Part shown: in pieces, positions 40,490-49,973 of the stretch
Layout of the letters: each line of letters opens with the position of its first letter
Numbering within the stretch: the first letter of the stretch is position 1
The notes under the pieces: model-generated
What the model was told of the DNA's origin: nothing
Databases searched by the model: none
What the model saw: only the letters and a program-made list of their open reading frames with translations
Source: Deltaproteobacteria bacterium
GTDB taxonomy: Bacteria; Desulfobacterota; Desulfobacteria; Desulfobacterales; Desulfosarcinaceae
DNA length: 64,000 nt
Reading direction: 5' to 3'
NCBI GenBank assembly: GCA_020444075.1
Contig: JAHLLR010000018.1
Location: 1 to 64,000, forward strand
Made by a program: the position numbers and the translations under genes

Positions 40490-40986
40490 CGTACCTCAAA
40501 TACCTATGGTCTTATTTAGTACATAAGTTCTATTTTTCCCTGTACGGCCTGAAATATGGCGTTTCTCTTGATTTACTGTTCACACACGATTTATCTAAGC
40601 TGCTGCCCTCAGAATTCGTTCCTTATGCCCGTTTTTTCTACGGCAAGTATGGCGATACTTTGGGGGATTACGTTATCAAACGCGGCAAGCGTAATAAGGA
40701 TTTCAATAAAGCCTGGAACCTTCACCAGAAAAGGAATAAGCATCACTGGCAGTATTGGGTATTGATCCAGGACGATAGCGGCGATATGTGCATTGAAATC
40801 CCGATGCGCTATCGCAAAGAAATGGTGGTGGACTGGATGGCTGCAAACAAAGCCTTCGGCGATGGAAAGGTGTGGGAATGGTATTGGGATAACGTCAATA
40901 TCACCCTGGAAACAAAGACCCAGGATTGGGTCGAGGATTTCATGGATATGTTGGAGGACAAATCCAATGATCTACCTTTCGCGTAA
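40486..40986 (+). CDS. DUF5662-family protein
   Basis: 166 residues from GTG, with GGAGG upstream. It contains the family pattern THDLSKLLPSEFVPYARFF, then NKAWNLHQKRNKHHWQYWV and a late EMVVDWMAA; the His/Asp residues suggest an HD-like metal site. Function unknown, frequent in phages. Confidence 0.75.
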   Translation: MTYLKYLWSYLVHKFYFSLYGLKYGVSLDLLFTHDLSKLLPSEFVPYARFFYGKYGDTLGDYVIKRGKRNKDFNKAWNLHQKRNKHHWQYWVLIQDDSGDMCIEIPMRYRKEMVVDWMAANKAFGDGKVWEWYWDNVNITLETKTQDWVEDFMDMLEDKSNDLPFA

Positions 40987-41209
40987 TCCGATCTTTTTTC
41001 ATCCTGACGGATCAAAGCTTCGCTACCGTCGCACCGTTGAGTTTTATGACAAATTCACCGGCAAGCCGAGCCATTGGCGCCATGAACTGCAGCATTTGGA
41101 AGCTGGCTATTACGTGAATGAATGGGCTACGTGTTACAAAGCCGTGAAGGATACCAAGACCTTCCCGTTCACACCGGACAATCTGATCCGATACAGGGTA
41201 GAGCGATGA
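40967..41209 (+). CDS. Hypothetical protein
   Basis: 80 residues from MIYLSRNPIF, with GGAGGACAAATCC before the ATG, overlapping the DUF5662 gene by 20 bp. Rich in aromatic and basic residues. Its stop overlaps the HNH start. Confidence 0.6.
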   Translation: MIYLSRNPIFFHPDGSKLRYRRTVEFYDKFTGKPSHWRHELQHLEAGYYVNEWATCYKAVKDTKTFPFTPDNLIRYRVER

Positions 41210-41487
41210 ACCCTTATCCCAAACGAAAACGCATCGTTGATGAAAACGAAAAGCAGTATGTCCGGGACAGGGATCGCACCTGCCTGGCCGGTTTCTTTCT
41301 CAAAGAGACCTGCAGCGAAGGGGTTGATGTCCATCACATTCACTCCCGGGGTTCCGGCGGTGATGATGTGCGCGAAAACATGATCTGCCTGTGCCGCAAC
41401 CATCATAACCGGGCACACACCGGTCAGATTACACGCAGCCAGCTGGAAGGCTGGCTGACTAAACTTTACAAATACTATTACGGGTAA
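41206..41487 (+). CDS. HNH endonuclease
   Basis: 93 residues from MNPYPKRKRI. HNH core: DVHHIHSRGSGG, then ENMICLCRNHHNRAH, with Cys residues around it that may bind structural zinc. HNH proteins next to terminase genes often help DNA packaging in long-tailed phages. ATGA overlap with the preceding gene. Confidence 0.85.
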   Translation: MNPYPKRKRIVDENEKQYVRDRDRTCLAGFFLKETCSEGVDVHHIHSRGSGGDDVRENMICLCRNHHNRAHTGQITRSQLEGWLTKLYKYYYG

Positions 41488-41490
41488 AAA

Positions 41491-42090
41491 ATGAGCGAAC
41501 AATCCTTTGATTTGAAACTATGCGCCAAATCGGCACTGTCGCTCCGAAAATATCTTTGCATGGGAAAAGATTTGGATGGGAAATATTTTCCCTTTCTGAC
41601 CAACGAGACTATGTCACTGACCTATCTTCCCATGGAAGAAGATGGCAGGATCAGCGCCCTGAGGCATTTTGATGTCCGCTACCCTTTCACCAATCTTAAT
41701 CCGGAAGTTGTGCTGGATTATGAGTTTCCGATATCGGAAAATGAATTCGCCGCCATTTACGACCGTGTCTTTGTCTGGAAGGCTCCTGAATTTGACAAGC
41801 CAACCGAAGCAAAAAAACCGACCTATGAAAAAGCCCTGCAGGATGTCTTTGACGAAGTGATCACCATGTTGAAAGCCAAACACAAAGACTACGGCACCGA
41901 CAATCTCAAACGGCACGGAGAACGGGGCATCATCATCCGCTGTGACGATAAGTTAGCCAGGCTTTCTCACTTGATCGATACACCTGCCGCAGTCAATGAA
42001 AGCGGTGAGGACAGCTGGATGGATCTGATCGGTTACGGCGTTCAGGCCATCATGCTTCGGCGCGGTTGGATCGATTATCCAACCAGTTAA
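41491..42090 (+). CDS. Protein with nucleotide-modification-associated domain (Nmad1/DUF1599-like)
   Basis: 199 residues. The C-terminal half matches the domain: MLKAKHKDYGTDNLKRHGERG, then CDDKLARLSHL and DSWMDLIGYGVQAIMLRRG. Such domains accompany phage DNA base-modification pathways, though no modification enzyme was recognised in this window. A palindrome copy encodes FPISEN at the domain junction. Confidence 0.78.
   Translation: MSEQSFDLKLCAKSALSLRKYLCMGKDLDGKYFPFLTNETMSLTYLPMEEDGRISALRHFDVRYPFTNLNPEVVLDYEFPISENEFAAIYDRVFVWKAPEFDKPTEAKKPTYEKALQDVFDEVITMLKAKHKDYGTDNLKRHGERGIIIRCDDKLARLSHLIDTPAAVNESGEDSWMDLIGYGVQAIMLRRGWIDYPTS
41725..41740. repeat. Palindrome copy 12 of 20 (exact)
   Basis: Inside the Nmad1-like gene, read as FPISEN. 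Confidence 0.95.
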
Positions 42091-42155
42091 TTCAGAGTAA
42101 ATCAGTCAAGTATTCAATTTTTTTCAAAAATTTTCGTCTTTATTGGTAGGTAATT

Positions 42156-43655
42156 ATGGGTATTTTGACCGAAGCTGATCAGCGGCTTTTGCCGCTGGCA
42201 TTAAGAGAGAATGGCGGCTTTCACCTGGCTGCCGAATGGTATTTGAGGGGCTGGTCACCCCTCTGGTATCAATTTTATTTTCATCAGGCACCCCAGCCGA
42301 ACGTCGTTTTCGTGGCTGGGATCGCCTCCGGAAAGACCACCTCTGTGGCCGCCTCCAACATCATCGACTGCCTGACCATTCCTTACTTTCGCGCCCTGAA
42401 TACTTCTGTCACGGCCAAGCAGGCTGAGTTACCGTTTGAGATGGCGATGGGTTGGATTGAGGGTAATCCGCGTCTCGAACATCTGATTGACGATATTTCC
42501 CTGCGGCCCTTTCCCCTGATCAAATTCAAGAACTTCTCGGAATATCTTTTCCGCACCGCTGGTAAGGACGCCCGTTTCATCCGCGGTCAGGAATTCGATC
42601 GCATCAATTTCGATGAGTGTGGTCTGGAACCCTATGGCGAAACGGTCAAGGTTTTGAGAGGCCGCTTACGCGGTAACCGCGTGGATGGAATGCCGCGAAT
42701 GAACCGCATGGACAACACCAGTTCTCCAACCGGCGTACAGTGGTTTCGGGAACGCTTTGAACGCGGCTGGCATGAAAACCCGAATGCCAATCTGGAAGAC
42801 TATCTCTCGATGCGTATTTCGACCTACATGAACACCCGCCTTTCGAAAAAGACCATTGAGCTGATGGAAGCCGAGTACAGCGATGAAATGATCGATGTCG
42901 AACTGCGCGGCATGTTTCCGGAATACGGAATGTCCATGTTCCCCCGGTCGCATGTGACTGCCTGTTTCGATATTGGTCTGAACGATGCAGCTGAGATGGC
43001 ATTGCGGCCAGAAAGCGGAAAACCACTTCCCGGCTATGTAGTTGAAGAACACCCGCGCCACGGCATCACCAAATTTGAACTGCCCTGGGAAGCCGGGCAC
43101 CAGTACATCCTGGGCGGTGATCCGGGAACAGACGGTCCGCCTAAACGTAACGCCGGTGTGATCTTTGCACTGGACGCCACCACTTACCCGCGTAAGGTGG
43201 TTTATTTCGACTGGGTCGATGGACGCGGCTCTTATAATCCCTTCCTGACCTCGTACAAATATGCCATCCGCAAATATCATCCGATCTACAAGGGCATGGA
43301 TACCACCGGTACGCAGAAAGCCATCGATGAGTTGGCTTTTGAAAACCACGGTATTTCGATTGACAGCATCAACTTCAACCGCGATAAGGATGCTGCCCTC
43401 AACACCCTCCAGATGATGATCAGCAACCATGAACTGACCATGCCGATGATCCGCGGGCTGGAACGCCAGATTTTGTCCTATTCCCGTGAGGCGGAAAGGG
43501 ATCATAAACTGGCACAGGATATTGTCATGGCGCTTGCGATCACCGCTTTACTCTCCCGTTATGTACCGGATGAGTACCGTGATAATCGCAAGATGAGTTC
43601 AGAGGCTGGTCCACGAAACCGCCGGGCACGTACAACCAGGAACGCCAGACGATGA
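42156..43655 (+). CDS. terL: Terminase large subunit
   Basis: 499 residues. ATPase: Walker A AGIASGKTT (54-62) and Walker B with catalytic acid RINFDECG (about 148-155). Nuclease: GGDPGTDG near 320, and further acidic residues (VVYFDWVDG). It packages DNA into proheads. The gene before it is not a typical small subunit; the best candidate for that is 33 kb away at 8492. Confidence 0.92.
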   Translation: MGILTEADQRLLPLALRENGGFHLAAEWYLRGWSPLWYQFYFHQAPQPNVVFVAGIASGKTTSVAASNIIDCLTIPYFRALNTSVTAKQAELPFEMAMGWIEGNPRLEHLIDDISLRPFPLIKFKNFSEYLFRTAGKDARFIRGQEFDRINFDECGLEPYGETVKVLRGRLRGNRVDGMPRMNRMDNTSSPTGVQWFRERFERGWHENPNANLEDYLSMRISTYMNTRLSKKTIELMEAEYSDEMIDVELRGMFPEYGMSMFPRSHVTACFDIGLNDAAEMALRPESGKPLPGYVVEEHPRHGITKFELPWEAGHQYILGGDPGTDGPPKRNAGVIFALDATTYPRKVVYFDWVDGRGSYNPFLTSYKYAIRKYHPIYKGMDTTGTQKAIDELAFENHGISIDSINFNRDKDAALNTLQMMISNHELTMPMIRGLERQILSYSREAERDHKLAQDIVMALAITALLSRYVPDEYRDNRKMSSEAGPRNRRARTTRNARR

Positions 43656-43858
43656 TCCACCATCCGCCTGACTGCACCTATTGCAAATATTACCTGCAGC
43701 GCAATGAAGCGCAGCGGGTATCGAAACAGAAGATCGATCTGGTAATGTTCGAACATTGCAGCAAACATGACCGGCGGGTTGTTCCGCCGGGAACGCCGGG
43801 GCGCTGGTGTGAGGATTACCAGAAGAAGGACTGTCCCTGTCCGAAATGTAACAATTAA
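43652..43858 (+). CDS. Cys-rich zinc-binding protein
   Basis: 68 residues; DCTYCKYY, EHCSKH, RWCEDY and CPCPKCNN supply seven Cys, enough for two zinc ions. It overlaps terL by ATGA. Confidence 0.65.
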   Translation: MIHHPPDCTYCKYYLQRNEAQRVSKQKIDLVMFEHCSKHDRRVVPPGTPGRWCEDYQKKDCPCPKCNN

Positions 43859-43897
43859 TATCCAATCGGTTAATAACCTTGACATTATGGAGACTTT

Positions 43898-44185
43898 ATG
43901 ATACTATTACCGGTAGATGTAACCAAGCACGAAAAAGAACTTTTACAAACGATTAAAGATGTCAAATTTGGTGAAATGTTCGGGGTTTTTCTTCCGTTCA
44001 GCACCAAGGACAAGCAGCACAAAGCCAGTGAGAATGATCTCTCGTTACTGGAACTGCTGCGAGAAGGATTGGAAATTTCAGTATTGACTGTCCATAGCGG
44101 CGAAGCAGTTATGGCGGAGATCGACGAAAAAATCGGAGATTTCCGATGTCGGAAAAAAATAAAACTTCCGATCAAACCCGACTAG
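43898..44185 (+). CDS. Hypothetical protein
   Basis: 95 residues, alpha/beta, with GGAGACTTT before the ATG. A palindrome variant near the 3' end is read in the third frame as FRCRK. A terminator follows. Confidence 0.6.
   Translation: MILLPVDVTKHEKELLQTIKDVKFGEMFGVFLPFSTKDKQHKASENDLSLLELLREGLEISVLTVHSGEAVMAEIDEKIGDFRCRKKIKLPIKPD
44140..44155. repeat. Palindrome copy 13 of 20 (one mismatch)
   Basis: TTTCCGATGTCGGAAA, read as FRCRK: the only copy in this frame. Confidence 0.9.
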
Positions 44186-44192
44186 AAAACTA

Positions 44193-44221
44193 GAGGGCTG
44201 ATGAAAATCAGCCCTCTTTTT
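44193..44221 (+). terminator. Rho-independent terminator between packaging and portal genes
   Basis: AGAGGGCTG-atgaaaat-CAGCCCTCT followed by TTTTT. Confidence 0.85.
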
Positions 44222-44232
44222 ATTTGGAGAAT

Positions 44233-45735
44233 ATGCTTTACTACTTTCCTGACACCTCTGATCTAAAAGACGTAAGCGGCGATTTGCGAATGTTTTGGGA
44301 GAATGAATTCTCCATTCGCGAGAATTATGCCCGCTATTTTGATGGGGTTATTTTCAAAGAACGTGTCGATCAGGAAGTCAATATTGAGGATGAAGTCCTG
44401 CTTTATCCGGTCGGCCTTAACCTGGTTAAGATGCTCTGCATCGCCCAGGCCGATGGTCTGTTCGGCGAGTGGGAAGAAAGCATCTTCAATTTTGAAGTAC
44501 GCCGCGAGGACACTGCCACGGAACCTGCCAAAGCAGCCATCAAACTGCTTTCCAGCATCATGGAAAACTCGAATGCCAATGCGATGTTTTGGGAAGCCGC
44601 TCTTGACCGCGAAGTTTACGGCGGTGTGCCGCTCAAAGTTACCCCCGATCTGAAAAAAACCGGTCACATCAAATGGTCGCGTGTTCCGATCCAGTCATTC
44701 TTCCCGGTTTACGATCCGGACGATCCGGACGAACTGCTGGAAGTCTATGTCATTATCCCCATGACCAAGGACCAGGCCAGAGCCAAATACGGCTATACCG
44801 GTTCGACTGAAATCCCGATCCGGGTGGAGCACTGGACCAAAGAATTTTATACCAACGAATTAGACGGTATCCGCATCGATGCTTATTCCGGTATCAACCC
44901 CTGGGGTTTTGTACCATTTGTTTATATCCCGCGCCTGCGCACCCGTTCCTATTTCGGTGACAGCCTGACCGAAGAAATCATTCCGGTCCAGGATGAGCTG
45001 AACATGCGGATGGGCGATTTGAGTGAGGCGATCAATTACAACACGCACCCGATCAAATGGGGCTACAACCTGCCCGCAAAATTCAACGCGGATAACTACT
45101 CAATCGGGTCCAATTCATTTTGGGATTTGGGACGGGTCTTAGGCGGTTCTGAACCGCCCAAAGTCGGTTTGCTGCAGGCAGATAAAGCCATCCCTGACGG
45201 TGCATTCGAGTACCTCAATTTCATTTATGACTGGGGTCGCGTTTCTGCCTTCTCACCGCCGGTGGTCTTCGGAATGGAAGATGGCGGTGGGCAGCGTTCC
45301 GGCGCCACCATCGAATTGCGTATGTGGTCGTATGTCAAATCCCTGCGCCGTTCACGCGCTTATATGACCAACGGTATCAAGAAGCTGGCCTGGATGTCCG
45401 CCATGATCCTGAAACAAAAGAAACTTGAAGATGTTCCTTCACGGGCATTGGACTGCATCCTGAGCGGCGGCGTTGTACCGGTCTTACCCGAAATCATGCC
45501 CCGTGACCATCAGGCAATTGTTGATGAAGTAGTCAAACTGCTCTCACTGGAATATCCCGGTATCTCCATCTACACCGCTCAAAAGAAACTGGGTAACGGT
45601 GCCGGTGAAGTGGACCGCATCAAGGAAATGCTCAAGGACAAAGAACTGCGTAAAGAGCAGTTCAAGATGGACAAGGCCCAACAGGGTGAGAAAGGCAAAA
45701 TGCAGCCGCAGGCCAAGAATGAGGACCCTGAATGA
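44233..45735 (+). CDS. Portal protein
   Basis: 500 residues from MLYYFPDTSD, with TTGGAGAAT as the site. The order fits phage portals: clip/stem region in the middle (SYFGDSLTEEIIPVQDELNMRMGDL), crown helices, and a charged, Gln/Lys-rich C-terminus. It forms the ring through which terL packages DNA. Confidence 0.85.
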   Translation: MLYYFPDTSDLKDVSGDLRMFWENEFSIRENYARYFDGVIFKERVDQEVNIEDEVLLYPVGLNLVKMLCIAQADGLFGEWEESIFNFEVRREDTATEPAKAAIKLLSSIMENSNANAMFWEAALDREVYGGVPLKVTPDLKKTGHIKWSRVPIQSFFPVYDPDDPDELLEVYVIIPMTKDQARAKYGYTGSTEIPIRVEHWTKEFYTNELDGIRIDAYSGINPWGFVPFVYIPRLRTRSYFGDSLTEEIIPVQDELNMRMGDLSEAINYNTHPIKWGYNLPAKFNADNYSIGSNSFWDLGRVLGGSEPPKVGLLQADKAIPDGAFEYLNFIYDWGRVSAFSPPVVFGMEDGGGQRSGATIELRMWSYVKSLRRSRAYMTNGIKKLAWMSAMILKQKKLEDVPSRALDCILSGGVVPVLPEIMPRDHQAIVDEVVKLLSLEYPGISIYTAQKKLGNGAGEVDRIKEMLKDKELRKEQFKMDKAQQGEKGKMQPQAKNEDPE

Positions 45736-46505
45736 GAATAGAGACCCCCCTGGCCCGCATCGCTTTTCCCAGTGATGAACATATTCCCTATCAGAACGAT
45801 TATGCCCGTGCAGTTGCTCTGCAGATTGTGGCTGATTTCAATCCCTCCATCCTGATCAGCGGATCGGACGCCATGGACCTCTACAGCCTGTCCAAGTTTG
45901 ACAAAAATCCGGAACGGATCAAGGGCGGCGTTTACGAGGAAATCAAAATCTGGAACCGCTGTCAGAACGAATGGTTTGACAGCGCTCCCAGTGCAGACCG
46001 TTATTACATCCTGGGCAACCACGAATACCGCTATCTGCGGTTTCTGTGGAATTTGCCTCAGCTGTATTACGTTCCGAAATTTGCTCTGGCGGAAATCCTG
46101 GAACTGGATAAAAAAGGCATCATCTGGAACGACAATGACCGCCTCAATACCGAGCTGCAGGTCAACGACGCTGTCGTGATCAAACACGGCAAGTACGTCC
46201 GCAAGGAAAGCGCCTATTCCGCCCGTGCGGAAGTCGATGGCGAACGTTACTCCATTTCTACCATTACCGGTCACACACATCGCGGCGGATCATATTTTTC
46301 ACGCAGCCGCAGCGGGATCATTCAGGGGCACGAAGCCTTCTGTCTTTGCGATTTGGAGCCGGAATATATCGAACACCCCAACTGGCAAAACGGCATCACG
46401 TTGGCCGAAGTCAAAAACAATGACCTCACCGTTGAAAACATCCTTATTCACGGCGAAGGAAAAAATACTATCGCCCGCTGGCGCGGAAAGGAATATCGAG
46501 CCTAA
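45732..46505 (+). CDS. Calcineurin-like metallophosphoesterase
   Basis: 257 residues with the binuclear metal motifs: DEHIPY (D-x-H), SGSDAMD (Ser-Asp where GD is usual), GNHEYR, KHGK and GHTHRG. It could hydrolyse phosphodiesters such as cyclic nucleotides or modified DNA ends. It overlaps the portal stop by ATGA. Its place inside the head operon is unusual. Confidence 0.85.
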   Translation: MRIETPLARIAFPSDEHIPYQNDYARAVALQIVADFNPSILISGSDAMDLYSLSKFDKNPERIKGGVYEEIKIWNRCQNEWFDSAPSADRYYILGNHEYRYLRFLWNLPQLYYVPKFALAEILELDKKGIIWNDNDRLNTELQVNDAVVIKHGKYVRKESAYSARAEVDGERYSISTITGHTHRGGSYFSRSRSGIIQGHEAFCLCDLEPEYIEHPNWQNGITLAEVKNNDLTVENILIHGEGKNTIARWRGKEYRA

Positions 46506-47395
46506 TGCGAAAAGCTGCCTGGATTTGGAAGATAAAAGACGTGTACGGTGGTGATCCCGCCCTGATTGCTGCCAAGGCCAAAGCTGCCGGTTTTACCGAT
46601 GTTTATATCAAGGTTGCCGATGGCGGCTATACCTACAACATCACCGACGGTGTTGATAAATGCCCTGCCACCGTAGCCGCTTTGAAAGCGGTCGGGATCA
46701 AGGTTTGGGGCTGGCATTATGTCTATGGTTACTATCCCAGTTTAGAGGTTGCTGCTGCGGTCAAACGCATCGGGCAATTAGGTCTGGATGGCTATATTCT
46801 GGACGCTGAGGTGGAATACAAGAACCGCCCGACACAGGCCAGCACGCTCTGTTCCGGGATCAAAAACGCCTATCCCAAACTGCCAATGGCACTCGCCTCT
46901 TTCCGTTTCCCCTCCTATCATCCGGAATTTCCCTGGCGCACCTTCCTGTCAGCCTGCACCGTGAATATGCCGCAGGTGTACTGGCAGGCAGCCCATAACG
47001 CCGGAGATCAGCTGCAGCGCAGTTTTGATGAGTTTGCCGGTCTGAACAAACAGTACGGCCTGAATGTTCCTTTCGAACCGGTTGCCGCTGTTTACAGCGA
47101 ACATGGATGGACACCAACCGCTGATGAGGAAAAAGACTTTATCGAGAGTGCCACTCGTTTGAGCCTTCCCGGCCTCAGTTTTTACTGCTGGGACGACGCG
47201 CTCTTACAGGGACTTTCCGATCAATGGAAAGTTGCCGAAGACTTTCAGAAAGTTATCGCACCGCCTCCGCAACCGGTGGACACAGAAAATTTGGAGACGG
47301 TGATTAACCTGTTGGCCGATGTCATTTCCGATATCGGAAAAGCGGCTGGGCGCCTAAGCAGCTCAGTTGATTTATTGAAGAAATTAGTGAGGTAA
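46505..47395 (+). CDS. TIM-barrel glycosidase-like protein, candidate endolysin
   Basis: 296 residues. Residues 1-255 show a glycoside-hydrolase barrel rhythm (DVYIKVADGG, VKVWGWHYVYG-like strand, DGYILDAEVEYK with an acidic pair, MALASFRFPSY, MPQVYWQ, FYCWDD), similar to GH25-type lysins but not a clear member. The last 40 residues are a helical tail in which a palindrome copy encodes ISDIGK. It lies between phosphoesterase and scaffold, away from the holin. Confidence 0.6.
   Translation: MRKAAWIWKIKDVYGGDPALIAAKAKAAGFTDVYIKVADGGYTYNITDGVDKCPATVAALKAVGIKVWGWHYVYGYYPSLEVAAAVKRIGQLGLDGYILDAEVEYKNRPTQASTLCSGIKNAYPKLPMALASFRFPSYHPEFPWRTFLSACTVNMPQVYWQAAHNAGDQLQRSFDEFAGLNKQYGLNVPFEPVAAVYSEHGWTPTADEEKDFIESATRLSLPGLSFYCWDDALLQGLSDQWKVAEDFQKVIAPPPQPVDTENLETVINLLADVISDIGKAAGRLSSSVDLLKKLVR
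47325..47340. repeat. Palindrome copy 14 of 20 (exact)
   Basis: Inside the lysin-like gene, read as ISDIGK. Confidence 0.95.
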
Positions 47396-47399
47396 TACC

Positions 47400-48032
47400 A
47401 TGCCAGACGAAAATACCCCTGTTGAGCAAGAGCCTCAAAAAGCCCCTCAGCAGCAGGTTCCAGAAGGCTACATCGAACTCGCCCGCTATAACGGACTTGT
47501 CCGCAAGGTGGAAGAACTGACCATTGCCAATCGCCAATTGCAAGCCAGCCTGAACACTAGGACCTCAGAATATGAGCAGCTTAATGTCCAACTGGGGATA
47601 AAAGACAGCGAGAAATCAGCGGCAGTTAGTGAGCGTGACAGGCAATTAGACGAGACCGTCAAGGCTAAATTAGCGCTCGAAGGCGAACTATCTGAATTAC
47701 GTAACCTGAAATTGAAGATGGAAGTTGCTAAAGAGATGGGAAGACCGGATTTATACGGTGTTTTGGATGCCATGCCCAACCTGAGCGATAAAGAAGCGCT
47801 CAAAAGCGTTGTCGGTACGTTTGCGGAGTTCACAGACCAGAAAGTCAGGGCGCGTGAAAAAGAACTGCTCTCCGGCATCACCCCAAATCTCAGCAGCGCC
47901 ACACCTGTTGCTTCCACACCAACCTCAGCGGATGGCTGGACAAAGCATATCGAAAGTTTGCCATTAGGGTCGCCTGAGAGAGACAAGGCCATGGACCAGT
48001 ATTGGGATTTCATGTCCGCTCAAAATTCCTAA
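47400..48032 (+). CDS. Capsid scaffolding protein
   Basis: 210 residues with a long coiled coil (about 30-110), an acidic Pro/Gln-rich N-terminus and a short C-terminal helical end (DKAMDQYWDFMSAQ) of the kind that binds capsid protein. Directly before the major capsid gene. Confidence 0.75.
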   Translation: MPDENTPVEQEPQKAPQQQVPEGYIELARYNGLVRKVEELTIANRQLQASLNTRTSEYEQLNVQLGIKDSEKSAAVSERDRQLDETVKAKLALEGELSELRNLKLKMEVAKEMGRPDLYGVLDAMPNLSDKEALKSVVGTFAEFTDQKVRAREKELLSGITPNLSSATPVASTPTSADGWTKHIESLPLGSPERDKAMDQYWDFMSAQNS

Positions 48033-48045
48033 TTTGAGGTGAAGA

Positions 48046-49320
48046 ATGCCTAACGAATATGTAACTGGCGCACTTTTTAGTCCCGCAATGCCCGCCTGGC
48101 AGCGCGAATACTACGAAGCTGTCCTGCTTGAAACACTGCGGACCAAATCAATTTTGGTTCCTTTCACAGTGATGAAAGAGGATTTCGCCGCAAAAAGCAC
48201 CGGTATTATGAACTATACCGAGGTTTATGACACAGAGCCAAACACCAATGCTCTGAGTGAACAGGATATCTTCCTGCGCGGTGCGCATCTGGATACCCGT
48301 TCCGTTAACCTGACCATGGAAATCCACGGGGATACGCTGAAATTCTCGGATTACAGCGATGTTTTGAACTATCTCAACAGTGGAAATCTCAAGGGTCTGG
48401 TTCGCAACAAAATCGGCCAAAACATGAAGGATACCCTTGATATTTTGGCACGAAACGCTTTCCTTTCCCATCCATACCCTGTATATGCAGGCGGAACGCG
48501 GGCCAACCGTGGTGCCATTCAGGCGACCGATTTGTTTGACCCCGATTTCGGTGAATTAGCCCGAACACACCTGGAAGAAGCAGAAGTTCCCGGTGTTGCC
48601 GCTGTGGGTGACGGTGATGGCGCCACCATCGTGTGCGTGACCACACCCCGCGTTATCCATGATATCCGCACCGCGGCTGGAAACGCCTGGTTAGACACAC
48701 AGAAATACGTCGGAACCAACCGCAAATTCACATCCGAAGTTGGTATGTGGGCTGGCGTGCGTTATATCAAAACCATGCGCAACGTTCTGCGCAATCACGG
48801 TGCTGTAGTTGAACAATGTGTCTTATCCGCAGATACCGTTCCCGGCCAGGGCGCAGCCCAAACCGTCGATCAGGTTTACTCTGTCGGTCAAGCAACCTCC
48901 GTTCGCTATGTGCAGTGCGTCGATGTCACCGGCTTTACCGTCGGTATGTCTGTCACCATCCACAGCCAGGCGATTAACGGCGGAGCCGGTAATCCCCCGC
49001 TCGAAAGCGATGGCACCCAGGAAACACGCCGCATCGTTGCTATTGATGCCGGTAACAACCGCCTGACCTTCGACAAACCTTTGATGAAACCGCATGTGGC
49101 TGGCGATCTCATCACCAACGGTATCAACATTCATGCCTCCTTCTACATTGGCGGACCCTCTGTGGTTTACGGTGTAGCTGAACGGCCGCACCCGGTTTCC
49201 CCACCGAAGTACGACGACATGATGATGATCAACCGTATTGGTTGGAGAGGTTTCCTCAAGATGCAGATGTTCCGCCCGGAATTCATCGAAATCCACGAAA
49301 CCGCAGGATCAACTGACTAA
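48046..49320 (+). CDS. Major capsid protein (N4 gp56-like)
   Basis: 424 residues. The N-terminal sequence, the IMNYTEV/DTRSVNLTMEIHGD strand region and the late WRGFLKMQMFRPEFIEI resemble N4-gp56-type HK97-fold capsid proteins. Residues 255-345 (VTGFTVGMSVTIHS, then RRIVAIDAGNNRLTFDKP) look like an inserted beta domain. GAGGTGAAG precedes the ATG. Confidence 0.8.
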   Translation: MPNEYVTGALFSPAMPAWQREYYEAVLLETLRTKSILVPFTVMKEDFAAKSTGIMNYTEVYDTEPNTNALSEQDIFLRGAHLDTRSVNLTMEIHGDTLKFSDYSDVLNYLNSGNLKGLVRNKIGQNMKDTLDILARNAFLSHPYPVYAGGTRANRGAIQATDLFDPDFGELARTHLEEAEVPGVAAVGDGDGATIVCVTTPRVIHDIRTAAGNAWLDTQKYVGTNRKFTSEVGMWAGVRYIKTMRNVLRNHGAVVEQCVLSADTVPGQGAAQTVDQVYSVGQATSVRYVQCVDVTGFTVGMSVTIHSQAINGGAGNPPLESDGTQETRRIVAIDAGNNRLTFDKPLMKPHVAGDLITNGINIHASFYIGGPSVVYGVAERPHPVSPPKYDDMMMINRIGWRGFLKMQMFRPEFIEIHETAGSTD

Positions 49321-49973
49321 TGATCACCTTCGCCGACCTCCTGAATGATGTCCGTATTGATATGCGAGATGCTAACGCGGCAACACCGCGATGGTCTGAC
49401 GCCGATATTTATCTGGTCGTCAAGGACGGTATTCGGGACTATTCATTGTGGTTCCCTAAGCGCGTAGATCGCCTGGAAATTGCGTCGGTTACCGGCAAAT
49501 TTCCCTTGCCATCTGATTTTATAGAGGATATTCACGTGGAAAGCCCGATCGATACCTATCTCGAAAAACAACGCAGAAGGCCGGGAGTTCGGTATCGTGC
49601 TTCATCAAGACCTATGTACTATTACATTCAGGGCGGGTCCCTGTATCTTTCAAACCCGCCCCTGGATGGGGATACGATTTTCCTTACTTACTCTGCCTTA
49701 CACGGAGTTCCGATATCGGAAAAGGACACAACCTTCGAGTTGACCGTTCCGGAAGTTGACATCGAAGTAATCCGTTTGTATGCCAAGGGTCGTTTATATG
49801 CAAGACTTCGCGGAGGTCAAAGCTCCTTAGACCGGTTCAAACAGACCGGCAAGCGTGACGACAATCCCTTAGTTCCCGAAGTGGACGACACCATGGCAGA
49901 TTACTACCGCGCAATCGCAGTACGTTATCGCGGTGGCGATGTCAAGCTGTACCGATCTGGAAGGATGAAATAA
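49320..49973 (+). CDS. Head-tail connector protein
   Basis: 217 residues. Helical N-terminus (TFADLLNDVRIDMRD, WSDADIYLVVKDGIRDYS) and a beta-rich middle typical of connectors that sit under the portal. It starts as TAATG with the capsid stop. A palindrome variant encodes VPISEK. Confidence 0.65.
   Translation: MITFADLLNDVRIDMRDANAATPRWSDADIYLVVKDGIRDYSLWFPKRVDRLEIASVTGKFPLPSDFIEDIHVESPIDTYLEKQRRRPGVRYRASSRPMYYYIQGGSLYLSNPPLDGDTIFLTYSALHGVPISEKDTTFELTVPEVDIEVIRLYAKGRLYARLRGGQSSLDRFKQTGKRDDNPLVPEVDDTMADYYRAIAVRYRGGDVKLYRSGRMK
49707..49722. repeat. Palindrome copy 15 of 20 (one mismatch)
   Basis: First base G. Inside the connector gene, read as VPISEK. Confidence 0.9.
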
